DNA of 64,000 nucleotides from WHSW01 sp963842795 (GTDB lineage: Bacteria; Actinomycetota; Thermoleophilia; Solirubrobacterales; 70-9): positions 248,001-312,000 of the forward strand of contig CAWJHV010000015.1 in assembly GCA_963842795.1 (NCBI GenBank), read 5' to 3'. Below are positions 1 through 9,918 of this stretch, one piece after another; the first letter of the stretch is position 1; each line of letters begins with the position of its first letter. The notes under the pieces are model-generated. The model saw only the letters and a list, made by a program, of their open reading frames with translations. It was not told the origin of the DNA and did no database searches. Position numbers and translations under genes: made by a program.

Positions 1-4
1 AGGC

Positions 5-1591
5 CTACTCGTCGCCGCTCGAGGACTCGCCCTCGCCGTCAGGGGCCTCGTCTTCGCCGTCGGAGGACTCGTCGCGCTCGCGCTCGTCGGCCTCCTTGCG
101 CTCCTCGGCCTCCTCCTTCTCGCGCTCGACGCCCTCGTCCTTCTCGCCCTTCTCCTCGGTCCCCGTGACCTGGTCGATCGAGCCCTTCATGTAGAAGGCC
201 GACTCCGGCAGGTCGTCGTACTTGCCGTCGAGGATCTCGCGGAAGCTGCGCACGGTGTCGGAGACGGGGACGTACTCGCCGTCGCGGCCGGTGAACGCCT
301 CGGCGACGAAGAACGGCTGGGAGAGGAAGCGCTCGAGCTTGCGCGCCCGGTTGACCGCCACCTTGTCCTCGTCGGAGAGCTCGTCGATCCCGAGGATCGC
401 GATGATGTCCTGGAGCTCCTTGTAGCGCTGCAGGTTCTCCTGGACCTCGGTCGCGGTGTTGTAGTGCTCCTCGCCGAGGATGTCGGGCTTGAGGATGGTC
501 GAGGTCGAGTCGAGCGGGTCGACCGCCGGGTAGATCCCCTTCTCCGAGATCGCCCGCGAGAGCGTCGTGGTCGCGTTCAGGTGCGCGAACACCGACGCCG
601 GCGCCGGGTCGGTGAGGTCGTCGGCGGGCACGTAGACCGCCTGGATCGAGGTCACCGAGCCCTGCTTGGTCGACGTGATCCGCTCCTGCAGGCCGCCCAT
701 CTCGGTCTCCAGCGTCGGCTGGTAGCCGACCGCCGAGGGCATCCGCCCGAGCAGCGCCGAGACCTCGGAGCCCGCCTGGACGAAGCGGAAGATGTTGTCG
801 ATGAACAGGAGCACGTCCTTGCCGCCCTGCTCGCGGAAGTACTCGGCCATCGTCAGCCCCGAGAGCGCCACCCGCAGGCGGGCGCCGGGCGGCTCGTTCA
901 TCTGCCCGAAGACGAGCATGGTGCGGTCGATGACGCCGGACTCCTTCATCTCGAGCCACAGGTCGTTGCCCTCGCGCGAGCGCTCGCCGACGCCGCAGAA
1001 GGCGGAATAGCCCTCGTGCTCCTCCGCGATGTTGCGGATCAGCTCCTGGATCAGCACCGTCTTGCCGACGCCGGCGCCGCCGAAGAGGCCGACCTTGCCG
1101 CCCTTCGCGTACGGGGCGAGCAAATCGACGACCTTGATCCCGGTCTCGAGCACCTCCTGGGTCGGAGTCAGGTCCTCGACCTCGGGCGCCGCACGGTGGA
1201 TCGGCCAGCGGGTCTCGGCGTTCACCTCGCCGGCGTTGTCGATCGGCTCGCCGAGCAGGTTGAAGATCCGGCCGAGCGTCGCATCGCCGACCGGGACCGT
1301 GATCGGGCCCCCGGTGTCGAGCACCTCGTCGCCGCGCTTGAGTCCGTCGGTCGCGTCCATGGCGACGGCGCGCACGCGGTCGTCGCCGAGGTGCTGCTGG
1401 ACCTCGCAGACCAGGGTGCTCGCCTCGTCGGCGTCGCGCTCGGCGCCGCCCGCGGTCATCTGGATCTCGAGCGCCGAGTAGATCTCGGGCAGGTCGTCCC
1501 CGAACACCGCGTCGACGACGACGCCGGTCACGGACTCCACCCTGCCGATGTTCTTGCCGTTGCTCGATTCGCTTCCGTTGTTCTCAGCCAT
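5..1591 (-). CDS. atpD: F1 ATP synthase subunit beta
   Basis: Catalytic beta subunit of F1Fo ATP synthase, which makes ATP on the cytoplasmic face of the membrane. The Walker A motif GGAGVGKT lies at residues 171-178, followed by GERSREGNDL, the GYQPTL segment and a DELSDEDK sequence equivalent to the DELSEED loop. At 528 residues it is about 50 longer than usual. The excess is a charged tail of Glu, Asp, Lys and Arg (about residues 477-528) after the normal end of the subunit, and the alpha subunit carries a similar tail. It is the last complete gene of the minus-strand operon; the epsilon gene should follow off the left edge. Start is an ATG 15 bp after the gamma stop. Identity is certain; the role of the tail is unknown. 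Confidence 0.98.
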   Translation of the reverse strand: MAENNGSESSNGKNIGRVESVTGVVVDAVFGDDLPEIYSALEIQMTAGGAERDADEASTLVCEVQQHLGDDRVRAVAMDATDGLKRGDEVLDTGGPITVPVGDATLGRIFNLLGEPIDNAGEVNAETRWPIHRAAPEVEDLTPTQEVLETGIKVVDLLAPYAKGGKVGLFGGAGVGKTVLIQELIRNIAEEHEGYSAFCGVGERSREGNDLWLEMKESGVIDRTMLVFGQMNEPPGARLRVALSGLTMAEYFREQGGKDVLLFIDNIFRFVQAGSEVSALLGRMPSAVGYQPTLETEMGGLQERITSTKQGSVTSIQAVYVPADDLTDPAPASVFAHLNATTTLSRAISEKGIYPAVDPLDSTSTILKPDILGEEHYNTATEVQENLQRYKELQDIIAILGIDELSDEDKVAVNRARKLERFLSQPFFVAEAFTGRDGEYVPVSDTVRSFREILDGKYDDLPESAFYMKGSIDQVTGTEEKGEKDEGVEREKEEAEERKEADERERDESSDGEDEAPDGEGESSSGDE

Positions 1592-1605
1592 GTTCCCTTT
1601 CTAGA

Positions 1606-2523
1606 TCAGCCGAGCGCTTCGGCTCCGCCGACGACTTCCAAGATTTCCTGCGTGATCTCGGCCTGGCGGACGCGGTTCGCCTCCAACGTCAGGTCGTCGA
1701 TCATCTCCTCCGCGTTCTCGGCCGCGGAGCGCATCGCGGTCATCCGAGCTCCGAGCTCCGAGGCCGAGGATTCGAGCAGCGCCCGGTAGACCGACAGGTC
1801 CACGTACTCCTCGAACATGATCGGCAGCAGCTCCTCCGGCTCGGGCTCGTAGTCCCAGTAGGCCTTCTCGTGAGCTTCCGCGAGCTCGGGGTCGGCCGGC
1901 TCCTCGGGCTCGGGAATGCCCTCGCCGAAGACCTCGGCCTGCTGTAGCGGCAGGAGCGTCTGGCGCCGCACGTACTGGGTCAGCGGTGAGACGTAGCGGT
2001 TGTAGACGAGCTCGACCCGGTCGAGCTCCTCGTCCACGTAGGCGGCGGTGACGTCGCGGGAGATCGCGCGCGCGTCGGTGAACGCGGGCCGGTCGGTGAA
2101 GCCGACGTAGGAGTTGGCGATCTCCTCGCCGCGGAAGGTCAGGGTCGAGGTGCCGCGCCGGCCGACGACCGAGAACGAGGTCTTGACGCCGTCGCCCTGA
2201 AACTCGCGCTTCAGCCTCGTGCCCTCGCGGATGATGTTGGTGTTGAAGGCGCCGGCGAGCCCCCGGTCTCCGGTGACCAGGATGATCCCGACCCGGCTCG
2301 GGTTCTCGCGCTCCTCGAGCAGCTTGATCCGCGGGATCCCCGCGGCGGCGTCGGCGACCTGCTGGGTCATCTTGCGGATCGCCTGCGCGTAGGGGCGCAT
2401 GTGGTCGATGCGCTGCTCGGCGCGCCGCAGCCGCGCCGCGGCGACCATCTCCATCGCGCGCGTGATCTTGTGAATGTTCTTCACGCTCGCGATCCGGTTC
2501 TTGACTTCTTTTTGGGTGGCCAT
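1606..2523 (-). CDS. atpG: F1 ATP synthase subunit gamma
   Basis: Central-shaft gamma subunit, which rotates inside the alpha/beta hexamer. The N-terminal coiled coil (NRIASVKNIHKITRAMEMVA) and the C-terminal helix (AENAEEMIDDLTLEANRVRQ) are both typical, as is the ATP-synthase gamma signature near the end. The 305-residue length is normal to slightly long; an extra acidic stretch rich in EPEEPADPE lies near residue 205-225. It sits between atpA (42 bp upstream) and atpD (15 bp downstream) in the same operon. Starts at ATG with a weak purine-rich ribosome site in the short gap. Confidence 0.97.
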   Translation of the reverse strand: MATQKEVKNRIASVKNIHKITRAMEMVAAARLRRAEQRIDHMRPYAQAIRKMTQQVADAAAGIPRIKLLEERENPSRVGIILVTGDRGLAGAFNTNIIREGTRLKREFQGDGVKTSFSVVGRRGTSTLTFRGEEIANSYVGFTDRPAFTDARAISRDVTAAYVDEELDRVELVYNRYVSPLTQYVRRQTLLPLQQAEVFGEGIPEPEEPADPELAEAHEKAYWDYEPEPEELLPIMFEEYVDLSVYRALLESSASELGARMTAMRSAAENAEEMIDDLTLEANRVRQAEITQEILEVVGGAEALG

Positions 2524-2565
2524 GGGGGGAGGTGCTGGTTCTGGTTGTGGTTCCTGGAGCGAGGG

Positions 2566-4263
<1,698 letters not shown>

Positions 4264-4278
4264 GCTGTTCAGTGCTCC

Positions 4279-4455
4279 TTCTTGAATCTCTTGCGGCCGG
4301 CTTCGCCGGCCTTGCGTTCCGTAGTTCTTTGAGTCTCTCGGCCGGTTTTCGCCGGCCTTACGTTCCGTACTTCTTGAATCTCTTGCGGCCGGCTTCGCCG
4401 GCCTTACGTTCCGTACTTCTTGAATCTCTTGCGGCCGGCTTCGCCGGCCTTACAT
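4279..4455 (-). repeat. 46-bp tandem repeat array between atpH and atpA
   Basis: Four head-to-tail units: 4279-4324, 4325-4370, 4371-4416 (46 bp each) and a partial fourth, 4417-4455 (39 bp). Units 1, 3 and 4 are almost identical; unit 2 has diverged. Each contains GGCCGGCTTCGCCGGCC or a variant, a 7-bp GC stem with a 3-nt loop, so the operon mRNA would carry four strong hairpins just ahead of the atpA ribosome-binding site. The array may adjust alpha-subunit expression relative to delta, cause partial termination, protect mRNA, or simply be a mobile intergenic repeat; the sequence alone does not decide. Confidence 0.95.
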
Positions 4456-4464
4456 GCTGCTTTC

Positions 4465-4508
4465 GGGGCTAAAGCCCCTCACCTCACCGAAGTCGCTTGC
4501 GCGACTTC
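4465..4508 (-). other. Two inverted repeats at the 3' end of atpH
   Basis: Within the transcript, the last codons of atpH form a perfect 8-bp stem with a 4-nt loop (4489-4496 with 4501-4508). Immediately after the stop, GGGGCTAAAGCCCC (4465-4478) forms a 5-6 bp stem. With the four repeat hairpins that follow, this gives six consecutive stem-loops between delta and alpha. There is no T-tract, so a classical intrinsic terminator is not supported; an mRNA processing or attenuation role is possible. Confidence 0.7.
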
Positions 4509-5021
4509 TTTTCTTAGCTTCTCCAGCTTGCCCCGCAAGCTCGCGTCCAGAACCATGTTTCCCACCCTGAGCACGATCCCGCCGAGCACCCCGGGGTCGA
4601 CCTCGGCCTCGATGTCGACCTCGCGGTCGGTCTGGCGCTCGACCTGCCTGCGGACGTCATCCACGATCTTGTCGTCGAGCTCGACCGCGCTCGTCAGCGT
4701 CACCTCGAGCCGCTTCTTCGCCGTGGCCCAGAGCTCGTCGAAACGGTCACGAATCCGGAAGATCGCCGGCATCCGGTGCTTCTCGGCGAGCAGCTCCAGG
4801 AAGTTTACGAACTCCTCGCTGGCCCCCGAGACCGCGCCCCGGATCGCGTCTCGCTTGTCGCCCGAGGAGAAGTACGGGGAGAAGAAGAAGACGCGCATGT
4901 CGTTGCTCTCGTTCATCGCGTCGGCGAACTCGTCGAGCTGCTCGTGGATCTCGTCCAGCTCGTCCTTCTCGTTCGCGACCTCGAACAGCGCGTCGGCGTA
5001 GACGCGCGCGATCTCCTCCAT
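4479..5021 (-). CDS. atpH: F1 ATP synthase subunit delta
   Basis: Delta (OSCP-type) subunit that joins the peripheral stalk to the top of F1. The 180-residue length is normal. The N-terminal helical bundle begins MEEIARVYADALFEVANE and the C-terminal part carries the characteristic VLGGIVLRVGNMVLDASLRG sequence. ATG start 22 bp after the atpF stop, with AGGCTTCTGATG-type spacing and no strong ribosome site, so coupling to atpF is likely. The final codons form a hairpin in the mRNA. Confidence 0.97.
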   Translation of the reverse strand: MEEIARVYADALFEVANEKDELDEIHEQLDEFADAMNESNDMRVFFFSPYFSSGDKRDAIRGAVSGASEEFVNFLELLAEKHRMPAIFRIRDRFDELWATAKKRLEVTLTSAVELDDKIVDDVRRQVERQTDREVDIEAEVDPGVLGGIVLRVGNMVLDASLRGKLEKLRKEVAQATSVR

Positions 5022-5043
5022 CAGAAGCCGGCCTCGCGAAGGG

Positions 5044-5631
5044 TCATCGCTCCTCGCTTGCCCCGTTGCCGGCGAGGGCGGAGAAGTCGACCTCGGCCAG
5101 GGCGTCCTCGACGAGCCGCTTCTGGTCGTCGGCGTCGAGCGTCTTGCGGGTCACCTTCTCGGTCGCGAGCACGGTCAGGTCGGCGACCTCCTTGCGGATC
5201 TGCTCGAGCGAGCGCCTGGTCTCGGTCTCGATGTCCTTCCGCGCCGCGGCGACCAGCTCCTCGCGCTTGGCCTTGCCGTCGGCCGTCGCCTCGGCGATCG
5301 CGGCCTCGGACGCCTTGCGCGAGCGGGCGACGATGTCCTCCGCCTGCTCGCGTGCCTCCTTGAGCCGCTGGCGGTACTCGGCGAGCAACTTGTCGGCCTC
5401 CTCGCGCTGCTTCTCGGAGGCCTCGATGTTCTCGCGGATCGCGTTCGCGCGCTTCTCCAGCGCATCGCCGATCCTCGGGAAGGCGAACTTCGCGAGCACG
5501 TACATCGTCACGCCGAACGCGAGCAGGGTCCAGAACATGAGCCCGAGCGAGGGCGAGACGAGGAAGCTCCCGCCGCTGTCCTCTTCCGCCGCCAGCGGCA
5601 GGACCGTTGCGATTGTGGACACCAACTCCAC
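5044..5631 (-). CDS. atpF: Fo ATP synthase subunit b
   Basis: Peripheral-stalk b subunit. A single membrane helix lies near residues 30-50 (GLMFWTLLAFGVTMYVLAKF), followed by a long Ala/Glu/Arg-rich coiled coil (EKQREEADKLLAEYRQRLKE and on) typical of b. At 195 residues it is slightly long because of a short N-terminal extension before the membrane segment. The start is GTG, three bases after the atpE stop, so it is probably translated by re-initiation. Confidence 0.97.
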   Translation of the reverse strand: MELVSTIATVLPLAAEEDSGGSFLVSPSLGLMFWTLLAFGVTMYVLAKFAFPRIGDALEKRANAIRENIEASEKQREEADKLLAEYRQRLKEAREQAEDIVARSRKASEAAIAEATADGKAKREELVAAARKDIETETRRSLEQIRKEVADLTVLATEKVTRKTLDADDQKRLVEDALAEVDFSALAGNGASEER

Positions 5632-5634
5632 GGC

Positions 5635-5913
5635 CTACGTGAGGAAGAAGGCGATCAGGCCGAAGATGAACGTATAGAAGGCGACCGCCTCGCAGAGCGC
5701 GAAGCCGAGCCAGCGGATCGACTGGAGCTCGTCCTTCATCTCCGGCTGGCGGGCGACCGACTCGATCTCCTTGCCGAAGATGATCCCGATGCCGATCCCG
5801 GCTCCGATCGAGCCGAGCCCGGCGCCGACCCCGAGGGCGATCGCGCGCCCAGCGTCGGTTACCGGCGTCAGGTCGACGGATTCTGCAGCCTGAGCGATGG
5901 GCAGCAAGTCCAT
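5635..5913 (-). CDS. atpE: Fo ATP synthase subunit c
   Basis: Proteolipid c subunit forming the rotor ring. It has two hydrophobic helices, with the glycine-rich GAGLGSIGAGIGIG motif in the first and the ion-binding glutamate in the second (sequence ALCEAVAFYTF). The neighbouring residues do not show the Gln/Ser/Thr pattern of sodium-type rings, so proton coupling is inferred. It has an N-terminal extension (MDLLPIAQAAESVDLTP) ahead of the first helix, giving 92 residues. The ATG is preceded by a clear AAAGGA ribosome site, consistent with the high expression c subunits need. Confidence 0.97.
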   Translation of the reverse strand: MDLLPIAQAAESVDLTPVTDAGRAIALGVGAGLGSIGAGIGIGIIFGKEIESVARQPEMKDELQSIRWLGFALCEAVAFYTFIFGLIAFFLT

Positions 5914-5929
5914 TCTTGGTTGTTCCTTT

Positions 5930-6841
5930 CTAGTGAGTCTCGGCGGTTGCGCCGCCGATGTAGATGGCCGTCAAGGTCGAGAAGATGAATGCCTGCAGCG
6001 TCGCCACCAGCCCGATCTCGAAGATGAAGAAGGCGAACGCGAGCGGGAAGGTGAGCACCCCGAGGGCGGCGAGCCCGAGCAGCACGGCAAGGCCGCCGGC
6101 CATGAACAGGATCAGCAGGTGGCCGGCCAGGATGTTGGCGAAAAGACGTACGGAGAGCGAGATCAGCCGGACCAGGTGCGAGATCGCCTCGATCAGGAAG
6201 ATCGCGGCGCGGCCGAAGACGTTCATGTCCTCCAGGCCGGGCGGCAGCCACGACTTCAGGTAGCCGAACAGGCCCTTGGCGCGGACACCCTCGAGGTGGT
6301 AGGCGATCACCGAGATCAGCGCCAGGGCGAGTGGGATCGAGATGTTCGCCGTCGCCGCGTAGATCGCCAGCGACGGGACCTCGAGCCCGAAGATGTCGAC
6401 CTTGTGCTCGGTGTTGGTCGGCAGCGGGATGTAGCCGAGCATGTTCGAGAACCAGATGAAGAAGAACAGGCCGGCGAGGTAGGGAAACCACTTGCGGGCG
6501 AGCTTCTCGTCGGGGATGTTGCCGCCGGTGATGTTGTTGCGGGTCAGGTCGTAGGCGACCTCGACCGCCATCTGGATCTTGTTGGGCTCGCGCTGCATGC
6601 GGTTGGCGATGAACAGCATCGTCCCGATCGTCAACCCGCTGGCGAGCACCAGGTAGAGCACGGCCTTGGTGATCGAGATGTCGATGCCGGCGATCGAGAT
6701 CTCGATCCAGGGCTCGAGCCTGAACTCGTTCTGCGGCTGGAACTCGTCGTTCTCCCCCGCCGAGCCCACGATCACCACGAGCAGGATCGTGATCAGCAGG
6801 TAGAGGCCGAGCGCGAGGAAGACCTTGGCCTTGGTGCTCAC
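5930..6841 (-). CDS. atpB: Fo ATP synthase subunit a
   Basis: Membrane a subunit containing the proton half-channels. The key arginine is in ISLSVRLFANILAGHLLILF, the most conserved part of the family; several other hydrophobic segments precede and follow it. The protein is 303 residues, with an extra polar periplasmic-type loop after the first helix (around GSAGENDEFQPQNEF). The ATG overlaps the stop of the upstream membrane protein by 4 bp (ATGA), indicating translational coupling. Confidence 0.97.
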   Translation of the reverse strand: MSTKAKVFLALGLYLLITILLVVIVGSAGENDEFQPQNEFRLEPWIEISIAGIDISITKAVLYLVLASGLTIGTMLFIANRMQREPNKIQMAVEVAYDLTRNNITGGNIPDEKLARKWFPYLAGLFFFIWFSNMLGYIPLPTNTEHKVDIFGLEVPSLAIYAATANISIPLALALISVIAYHLEGVRAKGLFGYLKSWLPPGLEDMNVFGRAAIFLIEAISHLVRLISLSVRLFANILAGHLLILFMAGGLAVLLGLAALGVLTFPLAFAFFIFEIGLVATLQAFIFSTLTAIYIGGATAETH

Positions 6842-7260
6842 TTGGCCTCCGGGTACAGGAACTTGCTCAGCCCCAGGGAGGCGAGGTGGGCGGTGACGAG
6901 GACGAAGCTGAGCACGGCGGCGGCGAGTCCGTCCTCGCGCTCGCCGAGCAGGCCGACGAGCAGGATCGCGAGCGCGACGAGCCAGACGCGGCTGAGGGTC
7001 GCGGCGCCGACGATCGCGAGCGCCCGCCGGCGGTCGCCGCGTGCGAGCGCCGCGGCGGAGGCACGATCTCCGCCGGCGAGGATCGCGTGCTGGACCAGCC
7101 AGGCTCCCGCGGCGACGCCGTAGCCGAGCATCGGCCAGCCGGCGGCAAGGAAGATCGGCAGCGCGAGCGCGAGCAGCGCGAGGTCCGCGTACCGGAGCAG
7201 GAAGCCCGGGCGCCCGCGTGCCGCGCTGGCATCAGAGCCTTCTAGAGCGAGCGTGGACAA
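6838..7260 (-). CDS. AtpI-like membrane protein, first gene of the atp operon
   Basis: A 140-residue protein with about four hydrophobic segments and a polar centre rich in Ala and Arg. Position and topology fit the AtpI/ATP synthase protein I group, which sits ahead of atpB and assists ring assembly in other bacteria. I do not see a diagnostic motif, so the name rests on context. The start is TTG at 7258-7260; it overlaps atpB by 4 bp, so the two are coupled. This gene is preceded by about 300 bp without coding capacity, where the operon promoter must lie. Confidence 0.7.
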   Translation of the reverse strand: MSTLALEGSDASAARGRPGFLLRYADLALLALALPIFLAAGWPMLGYGVAAGAWLVQHAILAGGDRASAAALARGDRRRALAIVGAATLSRVWLVALAILLVGLLGEREDGLAAAVLSFVLVTAHLASLGLSKFLYPEAK

Positions 7261-7559
7261 GAGCAGAACCCCCGAGCCCGTCCCCGGGTTACCCGCCGCG
7301 GGCGGGCGGCACCGCAGGCGCCAACCCGCCGGAGGTAGCCCTGGCCGGTCGCGGGCCGGCCATGGTGGCGACGGCCCTCGCCGGAGGGGTCTCGGTCATC
7401 TGAGGAGTTGAAGAAGCGACCAGCCAATGCGGCCCAAAACGGTTCCCAGGACGTGACAGCCGCCCGTCCCGGAAGAGCGCCAGGACACGGCGGCGGCGCT
7501 GACTATAGAGGAAAAGTGCCCCTTGGCGGAGGGAGCTTGTAACACGCTTGTAACAGCAG
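7261..7559 (-). promoter_or_regulatory. atp operon upstream region with direct repeat and possible -10
   Basis: About 300 bp with no convincing gene. On the minus strand a TATAGT sequence at 7502-7507 could be a -10 element; no good -35 lies 16-18 bp before it. Upstream is an exact 10-bp direct repeat, GCTTGTAACA on the plus strand, at 7535-7544 and 7546-7555, that is with an 11-bp period (one helical turn), a spacing typical of sites bound by side-by-side regulator subunits. The rest (7261-7500) is a long leader with GC-rich inverted segments such as GGCCGG/CCGGCC near 7340-7360. Confidence 0.45.
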
Positions 7560-8831
7560 CTACGGGACCTCAGCCTCGGGCGGATCGAGGACCTCGAGCT
7601 CGCCGGTGTCGGGGTCGACGGCGGGGAAGCTCCCGGTCTCCAGCTCGCGGGCGACGCCCGCGTCGACCTCTGCCTCGGCGGGCGCGGCGCCTCGGGTGCC
7701 GAAGAGCTCGCGGAACCGGGTGGTGCGCAGCTTGAGGATCTCCAGGGTGATGACTAAGTAGAAGCTGGCGGCCAGGGCGGCGACGAGGCAGACGGCGATC
7801 ACCGCCGTCCACCAGGGGTCGAAGTTGCCGTGGTCGTCGGAGTACGGCACGAAGCGCAGTGCCAGCGCGAGGCCGGCCATCACCAGCGCCCAGCCGTAGA
7901 GGTAGGCGAGCGTACGGCGCTGCGAGAAGCCGATGTTGGCCATCCGGTGATGAAAGTGCCAGCGGTCGGCGCGGTAGATCGGCTGGCGGTACTTGATCCG
8001 CTTCGCGATCACGAACCCGGTGTCGAGGATCGGCACGGCGAGCACCACGAGCGGGAAGAAGAGGGCGACCACCGCGTTCGTCTTCAGCGCCCCCTGGACC
8101 GCGATCGCGCCGAGCAGGTAGCCGAGCAGGTTCGAGCCGGTGTCGCCCATGAAGCTCGAGGCCGGCGGGAAGCCGTGGCGCAGGAAGCCGAGCGCGCCTC
8201 CGGCGGTGAGCGCGGCGAGCACTCCGGCGCCCGGCCGGTCGAGCGACAGGGCGATCACCGACATGGTCGCCGCCGAGATCACGCAGACGCCGGCCGCGAG
8301 CCCGTCGACGCCGTCGATCAGGTTGATCACGTTGATCACGGCGACGATCCCGATGATCGTCACCACGTGGCCGAGGTGGACGCTGCCCACCAGCCCGATG
8401 TCGAAGAGCTCGACGCTGCGCAGGTCGACCGAGCCGAAGAACGGAAGCGTGAACGCGCTCGCGTTGACCCCGTTGAGCACCGGGATCGCGGCGGCCACCG
8501 TCTGGCCGGCCAGCTTCAGCAGCGGGTTGAGCTCGAAGACGTCGTCGAGCACGCCGACGACGACGATCACCAGCGCGCCGACGAGCAGCGCCTGGGTCTG
8601 CTCGGCCCAGGGCAGAAAGAGGATCGTCGCGACGTCGATCGCGACGAAGATCGCCAGCCCGCCGAGCTTCGGGGTCGGGTCCGTGTGCAGGCTGCGCTCG
8701 TTGGGATGGTCGACCGCCCCGATGCGCCAGGCGATCCGCTCGGCGACCGGGACGAGCAGCCAGGCGATCACCGCTGCCACGGCGAAGGCGAACAGCGCGT
8801 AGATCGTCTCGGGACGGCCGTCGACGAACAT
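7560..8831 (-). CDS. wecA: Undecaprenyl-phosphate GlcNAc-1-phosphate transferase (WecA/TagO family)
   Basis: Polytopic membrane enzyme that transfers a sugar-1-phosphate from a UDP-sugar to undecaprenyl phosphate, the first step of cell-wall polymer or polysaccharide synthesis. Family motifs are clear: DHPNERSLHTDPTPKLGG near residue 41, DDVFEL, NVINLIDGVDGLAAG, the FMGDTGSNLLGY loop and HFHHRM near the end of the core. The start is ATG at 8829-8831, overlapping the upstream stop by one base (TGATG); the reading frame stays open further upstream but that part is antisense-frame noise. The 423-residue protein has a cytoplasmic C-terminal tail. Whether the donor is GlcNAc or another sugar cannot be told. 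Confidence 0.93.
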   Translation of the reverse strand: MFVDGRPETIYALFAFAVAAVIAWLLVPVAERIAWRIGAVDHPNERSLHTDPTPKLGGLAIFVAIDVATILFLPWAEQTQALLVGALVIVVVGVLDDVFELNPLLKLAGQTVAAAIPVLNGVNASAFTLPFFGSVDLRSVELFDIGLVGSVHLGHVVTIIGIVAVINVINLIDGVDGLAAGVCVISAATMSVIALSLDRPGAGVLAALTAGGALGFLRHGFPPASSFMGDTGSNLLGYLLGAIAVQGALKTNAVVALFFPLVVLAVPILDTGFVIAKRIKYRQPIYRADRWHFHHRMANIGFSQRRTLAYLYGWALVMAGLALALRFVPYSDDHGNFDPWWTAVIAVCLVAALAASFYLVITLEILKLRTTRFRELFGTRGAAPAEAEVDAGVARELETGSFPAVDPDTGELEVLDPPEAEVP

Positions 8832-9841
8832 CAGCCGCGCGCTCCGCCGAGGATCGCCTCGACCAGCAGCTCGGGATCGCGGGGGTGGCGCGGGCCGGGC
8901 TCCGAGGTCCGCTTGACGAGCTCGAGGCCGGCCGGGTCGGCGAGCGGCCTCAGCAGCCCCTGGGCGATCAGCTGCTGATCGACGGCGCCCATCCTGCCGC
9001 TGAAGATCGTGTAGACGGGCGTTCCGAGGGCGACCGCCTCCCGGTTCATCGTCCCGCCGGCGCTGACCACGAGGTCCGCGCAGGCGATCAGGCTCTGGGC
9101 GTCGATCGCCCGCTCGGGAACGATCAGCGACGGATCGGCGCGGGCCCGGACCGCGGCTGCCTGGGCCTCGGTCCGGCAGATCACGACCGCGGCGCTCCCC
9201 TCGTCGGCAGCCAGCCGGTCGAGCACCGCCTCGTAGATCGGGTTGCGCGCGTGATAGGCGGAAGTCTCGGGGGGCGGGCGGACGACCGCGAGCACGCTCT
9301 CCGCCGGCACACCGAGGCCGCTCGGGACCGCGGGGTCGACGACCAGGTCGGCGAGGTAGTAGTCCTCCTTCAGCCCCGGATAGCGGAACAGCTTGCGCGT
9401 TGCCGCCCCGGCCCGGCGCATCGCCTCGACCCCGATCGCGTCCGGGACCAGCACCCGGCTCGCCGCTCGGAAGGAGAGCTGGCGCTGGAGCCCGGCGTAC
9501 TCGTAGTCCTGCATCTGCGCCGAGGGGATGCGGAGCACGGTGCCCACGACCGCGAGGTCGACCGAGCCGTGCGCGAGCGCGAGGTCGAACCGCCGCCGCC
9601 GCGCCCATCCGGCGAGCTCGCGGCTGCGCCTCGCGAGCGCCAGCCCCTTGCCGGCGGTGGCGCCTCCTCCATGGCGGCCGACGATCTCGTACGCGAGCCC
9701 GAGCCGATCGAGGATGCCGATCGTCTGCCCGTACTCGCGGGTCGTGATCTCGACCTCGTGCCCGCGGGCACGCAGGCGCTCGATGATCGGCCGCAGCACA
9801 AGGGGATGAGCCGCGGCCGTGCAGTCGACCCAGATCCTCAT
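8831..9841 (-). CDS. DUF354-type glycosyltransferase, GT-B fold
   Basis: A 336-residue protein resembling the DUF354 family of GT-B glycosyltransferases (MurG/WecB-like fold). Features are an N-terminal nucleotide-fold strand (MRIWVDCTAAAHPLVLRPII), an ADLVVSAGGTMNREAVALGT donor-site-like glycine loop near residue 270, and a C-terminal helix. The start at 9839-9841 (ATG) is chosen because this is where the family domain begins; a longer frame to 9907 is possible but overlaps the promoter space of the divergent gene. Coupled to wecA, so the pair probably acts on the same undecaprenyl-linked sugar. Acceptor and donor are unknown. Confidence 0.75.
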   Translation of the reverse strand: MRIWVDCTAAAHPLVLRPIIERLRARGHEVEITTREYGQTIGILDRLGLAYEIVGRHGGGATAGKGLALARRSRELAGWARRRRFDLALAHGSVDLAVVGTVLRIPSAQMQDYEYAGLQRQLSFRAASRVLVPDAIGVEAMRRAGAATRKLFRYPGLKEDYYLADLVVDPAVPSGLGVPAESVLAVVRPPPETSAYHARNPIYEAVLDRLAADEGSAAVVICRTEAQAAAVRARADPSLIVPERAIDAQSLIACADLVVSAGGTMNREAVALGTPVYTIFSGRMGAVDQQLIAQGLLRPLADPAGLELVKRTSEPGPRHPRDPELLVEAILGGARG

Positions 9842-9918
9842 CGGGGGCCGAAACTTACGTGCCGTCCGGCGGGTTTGCTCGGGTGGGGGGAGTCCAGAAC
9901 ACTCCACGGGAGGTCCAC

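Noticed and set aside
4279..4455. CRISPR array
   Set aside because: Units are directly adjacent with no spacers and lie inside an operon; they are plain tandem repeats.
7261..7427. 61-codon minus-strand frame upstream of the AtpI-like gene
   Set aside because: No ribosome site, Arg/Gly-rich composition, and it runs out of frame into the AtpI-like gene; more likely untranslated leader.
8832..9608. Long N-terminal extension of the wecA frame
   Set aside because: The extension is out-of-frame reading of the glycosyltransferase gene; WecA homology begins at ATG 8831, which overlaps the upstream stop.
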